Part shown: positions 9,948-19,596 of the stretch, in pieces
Position numbering within the stretch: the stretch's first letter is position 1
How the letters are laid out: each line of letters begins with the position of its first letter
Assembly (NCBI RefSeq): GCF_000812665.2
Contig: NZ_CP014327.1
Span: forward strand, 3,377,501-3,441,500
DNA from: Falsihalocynthiibacter arcticus
Lineage (GTDB): Bacteria; Pseudomonadota; Alphaproteobacteria; Rhodobacterales; Rhodobacteraceae
DNA: 64,000 nt
Direction: 5' to 3'
Notes under the pieces: generated by a model
What the model saw: the letters and a program-made list of their open reading frames with translations, nothing else
What the model was told of the DNA's origin: nothing
Databases searched by the model: none
Program-made: the position numbers and the translations under genes

Positions 9948-10979
9948 ATGTCATTTGTGAAATTCAGCGTATCTGCTTTGGCACTTGCTGCCGCCTCGAC
10001 ATCTGCTTCTGCTCGCGACCAAGTTCAGGTTGCTGGTTCCTCCACAGTTTTGCCCTACGCTGCAATCGTGGCTGAAGCCTTTGGTGAAAACACAGACTTC
10101 CCAACACCTGTTGTTGAATCTGGTGGTTCTTCTGCTGGCCTCAAAAAATTCTGCCAAGGCCTTGGCGAAGACACAATCGACGTTGCAAACGCTAGCCGCA
10201 AGATCAAGGACGCCGAGATCAAAGCCTGCGCCGAAGCTGGTGTAACGGACATCATCGAAGTGCGTATCGGCTATGACGGTATCGTTTTCGCTTCTGACAT
10301 CGATGGGGAAACCTTCGAATTTACCCCTGCAGATTGGTACAACGCTCTGTCCGACACCATCTTGGTTGACGGCGCAATGGTTGCGAACCCAAACACGACT
10401 TGGACAGACGTAAACGCGGCTTTCCCCGCGCAAAAACTCGCAGCCTTCATCCCAGGTACAAAGCACGGTACCCGCGAAGTCTTTGAGGAAAAAGTGATCC
10501 TTGCAGGCTGTGAAGAAACAGGCGCATTTGAGGTTCTCAAAGCTGCCAACGGCGACGACAAAAAAGCCGCTGAAAAAGCTTGTATGGCGATCCGTACCGA
10601 CGGTGTGTCCGTAGACATTGACGGTGATTACACCGAGACCCTCGCACGCATCGAAAGCAACAAAGACGGCATCGGCGTGTTCGGCCTCGCATTCTACGAA
10701 AACAACACAGACAAGCTGCAAGTTGCAACAATGTCCGGCGTTGCCCCTTCAACAGAAACCATCTCGACTGGCGAATACCCCGTGTCGCGTCCTTTGTACT
10801 TCTACATCAAAAAAGCGCACATCGGCGTAATCCCTGGCCTCAAAGAATACGCTGAATTCTTCGTATCCGACGAGATCGCGGGCTCCGACGGCCCCCTCTC
10901 CGAGTACGGTCTTGTTGCCGATCCTGATCTTGCTACAACTCAAGAATTGATCGCCACTGAAGGCACATTGGGGATGTAA
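9948..10979 (+). CDS. pstS: Phosphate ABC transporter, periplasmic phosphate-binding protein PstS
   Basis: The 343-residue protein binds phosphate in the periplasm and passes it to PstCA. A signal peptide (about residues 1-22, ending SASA) precedes the ligand loop VAGSSTVLPYA, and a second ligand segment VESGGSSAGLKKFC follows. Further family blocks are NASRKIKDAEIK and IGYDGIVFA. It is the first gene after the Pho box, and a hairpin sits between it and pstC. That arrangement fits a binding protein made in excess over the membrane components. RBS TTAGGAG lies 7 bases upstream of the start. Confidence 0.96.
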   Translation: MSFVKFSVSALALAAASTSASARDQVQVAGSSTVLPYAAIVAEAFGENTDFPTPVVESGGSSAGLKKFCQGLGEDTIDVANASRKIKDAEIKACAEAGVTDIIEVRIGYDGIVFASDIDGETFEFTPADWYNALSDTILVDGAMVANPNTTWTDVNAAFPAQKLAAFIPGTKHGTREVFEEKVILAGCEETGAFEVLKAANGDDKKAAEKACMAIRTDGVSVDIDGDYTETLARIESNKDGIGVFGLAFYENNTDKLQVATMSGVAPSTETISTGEYPVSRPLYFYIKKAHIGVIPGLKEYAEFFVSDEIAGSDGPLSEYGLVADPDLATTQELIATEGTLGM

Positions 10980-10987
10980 TCCCCTTA

Positions 10988-11018
10988 GGAGCTGCCCAAT
11001 CGTGGGCGGCTCCTTTCT
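10988..11018 (+). terminator. Hairpin between pstS and pstC, possible partial terminator
   Basis: GGAGCTGCCC (10988-10997) pairs with GGGCGGCTCC (11004-11013) as a 10-bp stem with one G-T pair, followed by the T-rich TTTCTT. It lies 9 bases after the pstS stop codon. It could stabilise the pstS message or let only part of transcription pass into pstCAB; this is inference. Confidence 0.7.
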
Positions 11019-11029
11019 TATTTGACGGA

Positions 11030-12496
11030 ATGAATATGCCGGTATTTTGGATAATCATCACGATCCTTGCGCTCTCGGCCCTTGGCTACATGTTGGGGCG
11101 TAAACGCGCCCTCGCGTCCGCCAACGGGAGTTCAAAGCTCCTCCATTCGCTCCCGATCTATTACGGGAGTTTCGCAGCAGGCACGGCGTTTCTCTCGGGG
11201 ATTTTTGTTTTGCTGGCTTGGCTTTTCCTCCAGCCATTCTTTGTCGAAAACGCAGTTAAATCCTCCCTAGAAACTCAACTCCTTGATGCGGGTGCCGCGA
11301 GCAGCTTGGTCCTAAGCGACGTGCACCGCATAGCGGACGGGCTTGATTCAGCCGTTGCACGCGGCGTGTTGGATTGGGAGGCGTCGCATACGCTTTCTGG
11401 CACACCAGAGGCGCTCAAGGACACACTCGGATCATACGGCGTGGCCGTTGGGCAAGCGGTCGAACCCGCGATCCTTGAAGCCGCACAAGAGATGCGCAAG
11501 CTAAGTGCAACCGGCCGGTTTTGGTTGTCTCTCGCGAGCATTGGAGCGACCATTGCGGGGCTGCTTTATGCACTCGGGAAGATCACCAAGGATTTCCGCG
11601 CCCGCAACCGCGTAGAAGCCGCCATCAAACTGATGTTGATTTTTTCAGCCTCCATCGCGATCTTCACCACGGCGGGCATCGTGCTTTCCATGTTGTTTGA
11701 AACCCGCAATTTCTTCTTTCAGTACCCGTTCGTTCAGTTCTTCTTTGGAACCAACTGGGCACCGAATTTTCGGGGGGACAGCGACCTTGGTATCCTGCCG
11801 CTCCTCTGGGGCACGCTCTATATCAGCTTCATCGCGCTCCTTTTCGCGGTGCCCGTCGGGTTGTTCGCCGCAATCTATATGTCCGAATATGCAGGCCCTA
11901 AAACCCGCGCCATTGCCAAACCTCTGATCGAAGTTCTCGCGGGTATTCCGACGATTGTTTACGGCCTGTTTGCTCTGGTGACAGTTGGCCCGATGTTGCG
12001 GGATCATTTCGCGCAACCTTTGGGTCTTGGTGAAAGCAGTGCGTCGGTGATGACGGCGGGCCTTGTGATGGGGATCATGCTTATTCCCTTCGTGAGTTCC
12101 TTGTCCGATGACATCATCAACGCGGTACCTCAAACCATGCGCGATGCCTCGCTTGGCCTCGGCGCCACAAAGTCCGAAACCATCCGCCAAGTTGTGGTGC
12201 CAGCAGCGCTTCCGGGCATTGTCGGCGCGGTTTTGCTCGCGGCCAGTCGCGCCATTGGCGAAACCATGATCGTGGTGATGGGGGCAGGGGCCGCGGCCCG
12301 CTTGTCGCTCAATCCCTTTGAGGCCATGACAACCGTCACCGTTAAAATCGTTAGCCAATTGACCGGCGACACCGACTTTGCCAGCCCAGAAACGCTCGTC
12401 GCTTTTGCGCTTGGCCTTACCCTCTTTACCATCACGTTGGGGCTGAATGTTATCGCCCTCTATATCGTGCGCAAATATCGGGAACAGTACGAATGA
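11030..12496 (+). CDS. pstC: Phosphate ABC transporter permease PstC
   Basis: Inner-membrane subunit of the phosphate importer. The 488 residues are longer than the roughly 320 of Escherichia coli PstC. Two N-terminal hydrophobic segments (residues 1-25 and 40-70) and a soluble stretch (about 75-160) precede the standard permease domain. The EAA-type loop that docks with PstB is visible as AVPQTMRDASLGLGATKSE. The extended N-terminus is typical of alphaproteobacterial PstC as I recall it. It overlaps pstA by 4 bases (ATGA), indicating coupled translation. Confidence 0.94.
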   Translation: MNMPVFWIIITILALSALGYMLGRKRALASANGSSKLLHSLPIYYGSFAAGTAFLSGIFVLLAWLFLQPFFVENAVKSSLETQLLDAGAASSLVLSDVHRIADGLDSAVARGVLDWEASHTLSGTPEALKDTLGSYGVAVGQAVEPAILEAAQEMRKLSATGRFWLSLASIGATIAGLLYALGKITKDFRARNRVEAAIKLMLIFSASIAIFTTAGIVLSMLFETRNFFFQYPFVQFFFGTNWAPNFRGDSDLGILPLLWGTLYISFIALLFAVPVGLFAAIYMSEYAGPKTRAIAKPLIEVLAGIPTIVYGLFALVTVGPMLRDHFAQPLGLGESSASVMTAGLVMGIMLIPFVSSLSDDIINAVPQTMRDASLGLGATKSETIRQVVVPAALPGIVGAVLLAASRAIGETMIVVMGAGAAARLSLNPFEAMTTVTVKIVSQLTGDTDFASPETLVAFALGLTLFTITLGLNVIALYIVRKYREQYE

Positions 12497-13824
12497 GCGA
12501 TTTTTCAACCAACCCTCCATCGGCCTCGCTGTATGTGCAAACCGACCGCGTAAAAAAGCGCAACGCGGCTGAAAAACGGTTTCGCTATTACGGAATGGCA
12601 GCGATCAGTGTGGGTCTACTTGCCCTCATCATTTTGGTCACCTCGATTGTGAGCAACGGCGCGGGCGCATTTCGCCAGACCTTTATCACGTTGAATGTGG
12701 ACCTTCTCGAAAGCAAACTCGACAAATCCGGCGTGCGCGATTTGGAGGTGATGAAAAAAGCCTCAACGATCACCTACGCGCCACTCCTGACCACAGCCTT
12801 GCTGGAAAAACTGGCAGCAGCAGGCGTCACCGATCTGTCTAAAAAAGAAGCAAGCGGGATGATTTCCAAAGAAGCCCCCGCGCAAGTGCGCAATATGGTG
12901 TTGAGCAACCCAAACCTCATAGGCCAAACCATCACAATCAACGTTTTGGCAGATGGTCGGGTCGATGGCTATTACAAGGACCGCGTGTCGCTAGAAAGCG
13001 CGGCCTTAGATCAAAACGTCACGCCGGAACAACTCCTCGCCGCAGATGCTTTGAAAAAATCTGGCGATATAGTAACCCGTTTCAATTGGGGCTTCATCAC
13101 AGCCCCCGACGCCTCAGACCAGCGCCCCGAAGCGGCAGGCCTTGGCGTCGCGATCTTGGGAAGCCTTTATATGATGGGGGTTGTGTTGCTTTTGGCTCTG
13201 CCAATTGGGGTCACGGCCAGTATCTATCTGGAAGAATTCGCGCCGAAAAACCGCTGGACCGACCTTATTGAGGTCAACATCAGCAACCTCGCTGCGGTCC
13301 CCTCGATTGTGTTCGGTATCCTTGGACTGGCGATTTTCATTAACTTCGCGGGCCTGCCGCAGTCGGCACCAATCGTCGGCGGCTTGGTCCTGACATTGAT
13401 GACGCTTCCCACGATCATCATCTCGACCCGCGCCAGCCTGAAATCCGTACCGCCAAGCATCCGCGACGCGGCCTTGGGGGTCGGCGCCAGTAAGATGCAA
13501 GCCGTCTTCCACCACGTGTTGCCTCTAGCCGCACCCGGCATTCTGACGGGTACGATTATTGGCCTTGCGCAAGCCCTTGGCGAAACCGCGCCCTTGTTAC
13601 TCATCGGGATGGTGGCTTTTGTGCGGGAATTCCCGGGTGCGCCGCCGGAAGGCCTGTTTGATCCCGCTTCGGCGCTTCCCGTGCAGGTCTATAATTGGAC
13701 ACAACGGGCCGATCCGGCCTTCTTTGAGCGGGCTTCTGGCGCGATTATCGTGCTGTTGTTAATGCTGATTGTGATAAACGCAGGGGCAGTTATGTTGCGC
13801 CGCCGCTTTGAACGCCGCTGGTAG
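12493..13824 (+). CDS. pstA: Phosphate ABC transporter permease PstA
   Basis: Second membrane subunit of the phosphate importer, 443 residues. It has a transmembrane segment at about 36-58 and a long soluble insertion (about 65-195) absent from short PstA proteins. The permease domain contains the ATPase-contact loop [19 protein letters not shown]. The ATGA overlap with pstC and the 13-base gap to pstB place it in the pstSCAB unit. Its soluble insertion parallels that of PstC, so the two may pair in the periplasm; this is inference. Confidence 0.94.
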   Translation: MSDFSTNPPSASLYVQTDRVKKRNAAEKRFRYYGMAAISVGLLALIILVTSIVSNGAGAFRQTFITLNVDLLESKLDKSGVRDLEVMKKASTITYAPLLTTALLEKLAAAGVTDLSKKEASGMISKEAPAQVRNMVLSNPNLIGQTITINVLADGRVDGYYKDRVSLESAALDQNVTPEQLLAADALKKSGDIVTRFNWGFITAPDASDQRPEAAGLGVAILGSLYMMGVVLLLALPIGVTASIYLEEFAPKNRWTDLIEVNISNLAAVPSIVFGILGLAIFINFAGLPQSAPIVGGLVLTLMTLPTIIISTRASLKSVPPSIRDAALGVGASKMQAVFHHVLPLAAPGILTGTIIGLAQALGETAPLLLIGMVAFVREFPGAPPEGLFDPASALPVQVYNWTQRADPAFFERASGAIIVLLLMLIVINAGAVMLRRRFERRW

Positions 13825-13837
13825 AGAGGGCGCAAAA

Positions 13838-14635
13838 ATGAATGATATGAGAATGATGGAGAGAGTCGTGAGTGATCAAAAAACCAAGATTTCTGCGGCA
13901 AATGTGCAGGTCTATTACGGAGAGACTCAAGCGCTTAAGGACGTAAACGTCGAGATCTCTGCCCAAACCGTTACGGCCTTTATTGGACCGTCGGGGTGTG
14001 GAAAATCCACCTTCCTGCGCTGTTTGAACCGCATGAACGACACGATTGATATTTGTCGGGTGGAAGGCAAAATCTTGCTGGACAATGAAGACATCTATGA
14101 CGCAAAAGTGGACCCCGTTCAGTTGCGGGCCAAGGTCGGCATGGTGTTTCAAAAGCCAAATCCCTTCCCGAAATCGATCTATGACAATGTGGCCTATGGC
14201 CCGAAAATTCACGGGATGGCCGCGAACAAAACCGAGCTTGACCAGATTGTCGAAGACAGCCTGCGCAAAGCCGCGCTTTGGGAAGAGGTCAAAGACCGTC
14301 TTCTCGCCCCCGGAACGGGCCTTTCGGGCGGCCAGCAACAACGTTTGTGCATCGCCCGCGCCATCGCGACCAGCCCAGAAGTGCTCCTGATGGACGAACC
14401 TTGTTCGGCGCTTGATCCCATTGCAACCGCGCAGGTTGAGGAACTCATCGACGAATTGCGCTCCAATTTTTCTGTGGTTATCGTGACGCACTCCATGCAA
14501 CAAGCCGCCCGTGTGAGCCAGAAAACAGCGTTTTTCCACCTTGGAAACCTCGTTGAATTTGGCGCGACTGACAGTATTTTCACCAACCCCGTTGATCCCC
14601 GTACGGAGGCCTATATTTCGGGCCGGATCGGTTAG
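13838..14635 (+). CDS. pstB: Phosphate ABC transporter ATP-binding protein PstB
   Basis: The ATPase that powers phosphate import. The 265-residue product has Walker [10 protein letters not shown], signature LSGGQQQRL, Walker [14 protein letters not shown] and the switch histidine in VIVTHSM. The start at 13838 ([10 protein letters not shown]) is preferred because an AGAGAGGG ribosome site lies just upstream and earlier in-frame starts would overlap pstA. The distance to phoU is 10 bases. Confidence 0.96.
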   Translation: MNDMRMMERVVSDQKTKISAANVQVYYGETQALKDVNVEISAQTVTAFIGPSGCGKSTFLRCLNRMNDTIDICRVEGKILLDNEDIYDAKVDPVQLRAKVGMVFQKPNPFPKSIYDNVAYGPKIHGMAANKTELDQIVEDSLRKAALWEEVKDRLLAPGTGLSGGQQQRLCIARAIATSPEVLLMDEPCSALDPIATAQVEELIDELRSNFSVVIVTHSMQQAARVSQKTAFFHLGNLVEFGATDSIFTNPVDPRTEAYISGRIG

Positions 14636-14645
14636 GAGACCCCCC

Positions 14646-15353
14646 ATGCAAGAACAACACATCGTATCCTCGTTCGACCGTGATCTTGAAAGCATTCAAG
14701 CACTTATCATGAAAATGGGCGGCCTTGTTGAGGTGGCCATTTCCGATGCAACCAGAGCATTGGAAGACCGTGACGAGGAGCTCGCACAGCAAGTGCGACA
14801 CCGCGATAAAGCCATTGACGCCCTCGAAGATCAGGTAAATTCCGAAGCGGCGCGTGTAATTGCGTTGCGCTCGCCCACGGCAACGGACCTGCGCACGGTT
14901 CTGACAGTGATGAAACTCGCGGGGAACCTTGAGCGGGTCGGGGACTATGCCAAAAACCTTGGAAAACGTACGTCGTCCCTCGTTCAAATGCCCGATATTG
15001 ACGGCGCATCCGGCGCAATCCGGCGCATGGGGCGTGAAGTGGAACACATGCTGCGCGATGCTTTGGATGCCTTCGTTCAGCGCGACGTCGCAATGGCCGA
15101 AGATGTGCGGCGCCGCGATCAAGAAGTTGACCAAATGTACAACGCTCTGTTTCGCGAATTCCTCACCTTCATGATGGAAGACCCGCGCAATATCACCGCC
15201 TGCATGCACCTGCATTTTATTGCCAAAAACATCGAGCGCATGGGCGACCACACCACGTCAATTGCGGAACAAGTCATCTATCTTGTGACGGGTGAATTGC
15301 CGGCAGAAGAGCGTACCAAAGGATTGATGCCATCCTATAGCGTTGATTTGTAA
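14646..15353 (+). CDS. phoU: Phosphate signalling protein PhoU
   Basis: A 235-residue helical cytoplasmic protein made of two related three-helix halves. It carries the acidic metal-binding patterns of PhoU (LEDQVNSEAARVIALRSP with NLERVGDYAKNLG; the second half has NIERMGDHTTSIAEQVI). PhoU links the Pst transporter to PhoR and restrains the kinase when phosphate is plentiful. The start at 14646 follows a TAGGAG ribosome site; a longer in-frame reading begins inside pstB and is rejected. Confidence 0.95.
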   Translation: MQEQHIVSSFDRDLESIQALIMKMGGLVEVAISDATRALEDRDEELAQQVRHRDKAIDALEDQVNSEAARVIALRSPTATDLRTVLTVMKLAGNLERVGDYAKNLGKRTSSLVQMPDIDGASGAIRRMGREVEHMLRDALDAFVQRDVAMAEDVRRRDQEVDQMYNALFREFLTFMMEDPRNITACMHLHFIAKNIERMGDHTTSIAEQVIYLVTGELPAEERTKGLMPSYSVDL

Positions 15354-15365
15354 AGGATAAACAGA

Positions 15366-16055
15366 ATGTCCGCAGACAAACCCTCCATCCTCGTTGTCGA
15401 AGATGAACCAGCACAGCGCGAGGTCCTCGTGTATAACCTCGAAGCCGAAGGTTACGAAGTCTTTAAGGCCGTAAACGGGGAAGAAGCGCTCCTGATGGTA
15501 CGCGAAGAAAATCCCGATTTGGTGCTGCTTGATTGGATGTTGCCGAATGTGTCTGGCATTGAAATTTGCCGCCGTCTTAAGGCGCGAGCCGAAACCCGTG
15601 ATGTGCCCGTCATTATGCTTTCTGCGCGCAGCGAAGAAGTTGACCGTGTGCGGGGATTGGAAAATGGCGCCGATGATTACGTTGTGAAACCCTATTCGGT
15701 GGCCGAACTGATGGCCCGCGTGCGCAACAATCTGCGGCGCACACGCCCCGCCGCAGTTGGGCAAACGCTAGAGTTTGAAAACGTTGTGCTCAATAGTGAA
15801 AGCCACAAGGTTTTCCGCGCCGGTCAAGAGTTGAAGCTTGGTCCGACAGAGTTTCGCTTGTTGGTGACCTTCATGGAAAAACCGGGTCGGGTTTACAGCC
15901 GCGAGCAGCTTTTGGATCGGGTTTGGGGGCGCGATATCTATGTTGATACGCGCACGGTTGACGTTCATATTGGGCGCCTGCGCAAGGCATTGAGCATCAA
16001 AGGTTCGGAAGATTTAATCCGAACCGTGCGCGGTGCAGGCTATGCATTGGGATAA
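15366..16055 (+). CDS. phoB: Phosphate regulon response regulator PhoB
   Basis: The 229-residue OmpR/PhoB-type regulator has a receiver domain with phosphoacceptor D56 in LVLLDWMLPN, conserved switch residues (VIMLSAR, VVKPYS) and a winged-helix DNA-binding domain (about 130-229). It should bind the Pho box upstream of pstS. It starts 12 bases after phoU, at the end of the block and separated from phoR, so sensor and regulator flank the transporter genes. Confidence 0.95.
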   Translation: MSADKPSILVVEDEPAQREVLVYNLEAEGYEVFKAVNGEEALLMVREENPDLVLLDWMLPNVSGIEICRRLKARAETRDVPVIMLSARSEEVDRVRGLENGADDYVVKPYSVAELMARVRNNLRRTRPAAVGQTLEFENVVLNSESHKVFRAGQELKLGPTEFRLLVTFMEKPGRVYSREQLLDRVWGRDIYVDTRTVDVHIGRLRKALSIKGSEDLIRTVRGAGYALG

Positions 16056-16073
16056 CGCATTAGGGCAGGGCGC

Positions 16074-17156
16074 TTAAGGAGCGGCCTGCGTTAACACTGC
16101 TTTCGCAAGGCTGGTAAGGGGAAGCTCGCGTTCAACGGCCCCGATAGACTTCGCAACTTTAGGCATTCCATAAACCACACAACTTTCTTGATCTTGGCCA
16201 TAGGTACGCGATCCGGTCTGCCGCATTTCGAGCAGACCATCAGCGCCATCCTGCCCCATGCCTGTCAAAATAACTCCCGTTGCGCGTTTGCCAATATTTG
16301 TAGCCAGAGAGCGGAAAAGCACGTCCACGGAGGGGCGATGCCGTGACACAAGGCCACCTTCATTCAAAGAAACGATCATTTCCTTTGAATTCACAGGGTT
16401 GTACATAATTTCCATGTGATGAGACCCAGGCGCGAGGAGGGCGAGGCCGTTTCGCAGAACGTCTCCCTGCTTGGCTTCACGCACGTCCATGGGGGCGTAT
16501 TTGTTGAGGCGCTTCGCAAATGGCCCTGTAAAAACCTCGGGCATATGTTGCACAATGACAATCGGCGGGCAATTGGACGGCATCCCTCCTAAAAGTGTTT
16601 TAAGTGCCTCTGGGCCACCTGTCGAGGACCCGATGCCAAGGACCGATAGAGAGTTTTCAACACGTTTTACTTCAATTGGATCAAGCGCGTAGCTTTTAAT
16701 GATGCTCGGGCTTTGAGCTATATTTAGAGATCTTATTTGCAACTTTGCCAATGCTGCTCCGCGCACGGTGTCACATATCTGCATTTGTAAATCGGCCGCG
16801 TGACGCCCATTGCCCACCAATCCTTTTTCAATCACCCCCACAGCACCCATTTCTAAGGCTTGCATCAGTAAATCGGATCCTTTTGTGACAATTGTTGAAC
16901 ACATCACGACGGGAATCGGCCGGTGGGCCATCAGGCGGCGCAGAAACTCAAGACCGTCCATTTTTGGCATTTCAACATCCAAAGTAATGACGTCTGGCTG
17001 TAAACTATCAACCATTTGTTTGGCCTCGAAGGCATCCTTCGCACAACCAACCACCTCAAGGCGTCTGTCTTTTGATAGGATCATTTCAATTGCTTTGCGA
17101 AAAAAGGCGCTGTCATCAACAATTAGGACTCGGTATTTGGGAAGGGAAATATTCAT
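16074..17156 (-). CDS. cheB: Chemotaxis protein-glutamate methylesterase CheB
   Basis: Removes methyl groups from chemoreceptors during adaptation. The 360 residues comprise a receiver domain (phosphoacceptor D60 in VITLDVEMPKMDGLEF) and a C-terminal methylesterase with the catalytic triad motifs GIGSSTGGPEAL (Ser), VIVQHMPEVFT (His) and TGMGQDGADGL (Asp). It lies 5 bases downstream of cheR, and the two form an operon. No cheA, cheW, cheY or receptor gene is in the window, so its signalling partners are elsewhere. Confidence 0.95.
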   Translation of the reverse strand: MNISLPKYRVLIVDDSAFFRKAIEMILSKDRRLEVVGCAKDAFEAKQMVDSLQPDVITLDVEMPKMDGLEFLRRLMAHRPIPVVMCSTIVTKGSDLLMQALEMGAVGVIEKGLVGNGRHAADLQMQICDTVRGAALAKLQIRSLNIAQSPSIIKSYALDPIEVKRVENSLSVLGIGSSTGGPEALKTLLGGMPSNCPPIVIVQHMPEVFTGPFAKRLNKYAPMDVREAKQGDVLRNGLALLAPGSHHMEIMYNPVNSKEMIVSLNEGGLVSRHRPSVDVLFRSLATNIGKRATGVILTGMGQDGADGLLEMRQTGSRTYGQDQESCVVYGMPKVAKSIGAVERELPLTSLAKAVLTQAAP

Positions 17157-17161
17157 TTTAT

Positions 17162-18022
17162 CTATTCTTTTATAAAAATTGCTGGCCCAACACGCCTGGT
17201 ACCAATGGTTTCAATCGAAAGAACTTCAGTGTGTCCAATCATCAGTATTCCGCCGGGACGTAGGCGTGAAAGTACGTGGTTAAAAACGCGCTGCTGGTCG
17301 TCCTTGTTGAAATATAACAAGACGTTACGCAGGAGAGATAGATCAAATTGTAGTGTGCTAAACAACGGCGGAGTCAATAAATTATGCGCAACGAAACTGG
17401 CGGACTCCAGAAGTGGCGAAGCAATACGAAACCTTTGGTTTTCTATGCTATTCCGTTGCAAATATTTTGACCGATACTGTATCGGAAGGCCGCTGATTTC
17501 CTCCGCACTGAAAATTGCGGCTCTTGCGCGCGCGAGAATGGTCTTGGAAATATCAGTTCCAACGAGGTTTGCACAATAAGGAACGCCCGCATCCTCCTGA
17601 AACTGCGCGATTTCTATTGCTGTACTCCAAAGTTCGGATCCCAACGAGCACGCGGCACTCCAAACATTGAGACAAGAGGCGGGTTTACCATCGGTGAGCC
17701 CGTTTAGTCCCCCATTCCGGAGCCATTTAAAATGTCCCGGTTCGCGGAAAAAGTCCGTGGTATGCGTTACGAGGCTCTCCATTAACGCGTGCTCTTCAAC
17801 TTGATCGTCCTGAACGCGTCTGATGTAACCTTCAAAACTTTCGTCCCGATAAACACGCATCCGTCTGCGCACGCGCAGCGTTAGGAAGTCAACTTGATCA
17901 GGCGTGATCCGGTTTCCAGACAAGCGTTCGGCAATCTCGATAAAGATTGCGGCGTGCTTCTGGGACAGCGGTGTTTGCGCAAAGCTGCGCCTTTGTACAA
18001 CATTCATTCTTAGGTCCAGCAA
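17162..18022 (-). CDS. cheR: Chemoreceptor glutamate methyltransferase CheR
   Basis: Adds methyl groups to receptor glutamates using S-adenosylmethionine. The 286-residue product has the helical N-terminal domain (LSGNRITPDQVDFLTLRVRRRM) and a Rossmann-type catalytic domain. The S-adenosylmethionine loop reads VWSAACSLGSELWS, where most CheR proteins have a GEEPYS-type sequence; FDLSLLRNVLLYF matches the family. The divergent loop may still be functional. The IS30 element begins about 260 bases upstream, on the promoter side. Confidence 0.9.
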   Translation of the reverse strand: MLDLRMNVVQRRSFAQTPLSQKHAAIFIEIAERLSGNRITPDQVDFLTLRVRRRMRVYRDESFEGYIRRVQDDQVEEHALMESLVTHTTDFFREPGHFKWLRNGGLNGLTDGKPASCLNVWSAACSLGSELWSTAIEIAQFQEDAGVPYCANLVGTDISKTILARARAAIFSAEEISGLPIQYRSKYLQRNSIENQRFRIASPLLESASFVAHNLLTPPLFSTLQFDLSLLRNVLLYFNKDDQQRVFNHVLSRLRPGGILMIGHTEVLSIETIGTRRVGPAIFIKE

Positions 18023-18283
18023 TTAGGTTACGTCCGTACTCGCGGCGTGCAGCTTGGTGGCCTTAGGAGTGAACGAATTTCGCAAACGATTGGTAAATGG
18101 CCATTTCCTTTATTGTCTCAATTTTGCATATTTTTTAAGGGATGTGGCATCGCCTTGATTAAATTGACCTAATTCGGCGGGTGAGCATTATGAAAAGGAA
18201 AACTCATTGTCGCAGTCAAGTTGAGTCGTCCGGTTTTTTATAGCGCGTCCGCAGCTTTCCTGCGGTGTGAGCGATGCTTGAAG

Positions 18284-19365
18284 TGCGACTCTTGTTAGGC
18301 CGTAGGGTAGGGGCTTCATCGCATTTCTTCCAACATCTTTTCGCGGAAGACTTCAGCTGGTGTCTTCCAGCCGAGGCATTTGCGGGGTGTGCTATTCAGG
18401 CGGTCACTGATTTCTTTGATGTCGTGATCCGTCAATCTTCGGATGTCCCGTTTGCGGGGCAACCAACGTCTAGCCCTTCGATTAGTGTTCTCGACGGTGC
18501 CTTTCTGCCACGGTGAAGAGGGGTCACAGAACCAGGTCAGCGTGCCAATTTCAGCTTGCAGATGTGGCCATGAAACAAACTCAGTGCCACGATCAAAAGT
18601 AATGGATCTGCGCGCTACATGGGGCAAGTCTTTGATTGCCTTCATGATTTTCCCCATGACCGGCTTAGTGCGCCTATTTGGGTTCTTTAAGATCAGTGTG
18701 AAGCGGCTCACGCGTTCAACTAGAGTTGTGACATTTGTCTGTCCAAGCGTTTGTTTGAACAACATTAAATCTGCCTCCCAGTGGCCAAACTGACGCCGGT
18801 GAGCAACATCATCCGGCCTGAACAAGATACTGACATCGCGATGGAACTTAGGTGGCTGGCGTTTGCGCGCACGGCGTGGTTTTCGCGACATGCGATGCGT
18901 CGGCAGATACCACCACAATTCTTGGTTCATGCCGTCTTTGGAATAGATGTAGCGGTAAATCGTTTCCTGACAGACCCTTAGCGGCGCTTTCTCGAGGATC
19001 ATCCGATTGCCAATTTGCTCGGGTGTCCAACCGTTCTTAAGCTGTCTAATTACGCTGTCGCACAAGCTCGGATGTTTAATTAGCTTGCGCTGCCTTGCGC
19101 GCCTATCTGCCGTCTTCGTATGAGCCGCTTCACCATAGTATCCAGCGTATTTGGGCAAGCTTTCATCTGAGAAGTGATTGCGTCTCAATTCTCTGTAAAT
19201 TGTTGATCGACAACGCTTCAGCACACGCGCCATCTCATCAACAGGGACTTTTGTGTGCTTCCAGCGTTCAATTCTGCGGCGCTCTGTGATACTAAGCTGT
19301 GTATAAGTCGTTCCCATACCGATTCCTCCTGTCAGATAACATACTGTTTTCTAACAAGAGTCGCA
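18284..19365 (-). mobile_element. IS30-family insertion sequence, complete
   Basis: The 1082-bp element is bounded by a perfect 15-bp inverted repeat: TGCGACTCTTGTTAG at 18284-18298 and its complement at 19351-19365. Similarity extends imperfectly a few bases further out (cttgaag against ctccaac read inward). It holds a single transposase gene reading right to left. I could not identify a clear 2-3 bp target duplication. It lies between cheR and aroQ and does not visibly interrupt a gene. Confidence 0.9.
18316..19317 (-). CDS. IS30 family transposase
   Basis: The 333-residue product has an N-terminal helix-turn-helix typical of IS30 (LSITERRRIERW, MARVLKRCRSTIYRELRRN) and a DDE integrase core. 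The acidic triad is visible as D in HWEADLM, D in ITFDRGTEF and E in GTVENTNRRARRWLP. The frame is intact and full length, so the element may be active. The start at 19317 is 34 bases inside the right inverted repeat. Confidence 0.95.
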   Translation of the reverse strand: MGTTYTQLSITERRRIERWKHTKVPVDEMARVLKRCRSTIYRELRRNHFSDESLPKYAGYYGEAAHTKTADRRARQRKLIKHPSLCDSVIRQLKNGWTPEQIGNRMILEKAPLRVCQETIYRYIYSKDGMNQELWWYLPTHRMSRKPRRARKRQPPKFHRDVSILFRPDDVAHRRQFGHWEADLMLFKQTLGQTNVTTLVERVSRFTLILKNPNRRTKPVMGKIMKAIKDLPHVARRSITFDRGTEFVSWPHLQAEIGTLTWFCDPSSPWQKGTVENTNRRARRWLPRKRDIRRLTDHDIKEISDRLNSTPRKCLGWKTPAEVFREKMLEEMR

Positions 19366-19596
19366 GTTGGAGGTAGCGCGCACCCGGCCACATCCACAAA
19401 GCGCATAATTGGTATTATGTTAAATAAGCATGCGATCTAATGCGCTCCGTTTTAATAAAACGTGTCTTTCATGTTAGAAGCGCCTACCATGTAATTGCAA
19501 CTCGACCAAACCAAACAGATAGCCGACAATTGATTGGGGTTCTTTCAATTTCTCAATATAAGTTTCATTATGGGACTGAAAAAAAGGTTTGTAACT

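Noticed and set aside
13790-14695. A 301-codon minus-strand frame across pstB
   Set aside because: Shadow of pstB; composition rich in His, Arg and Cys and no homology pattern.
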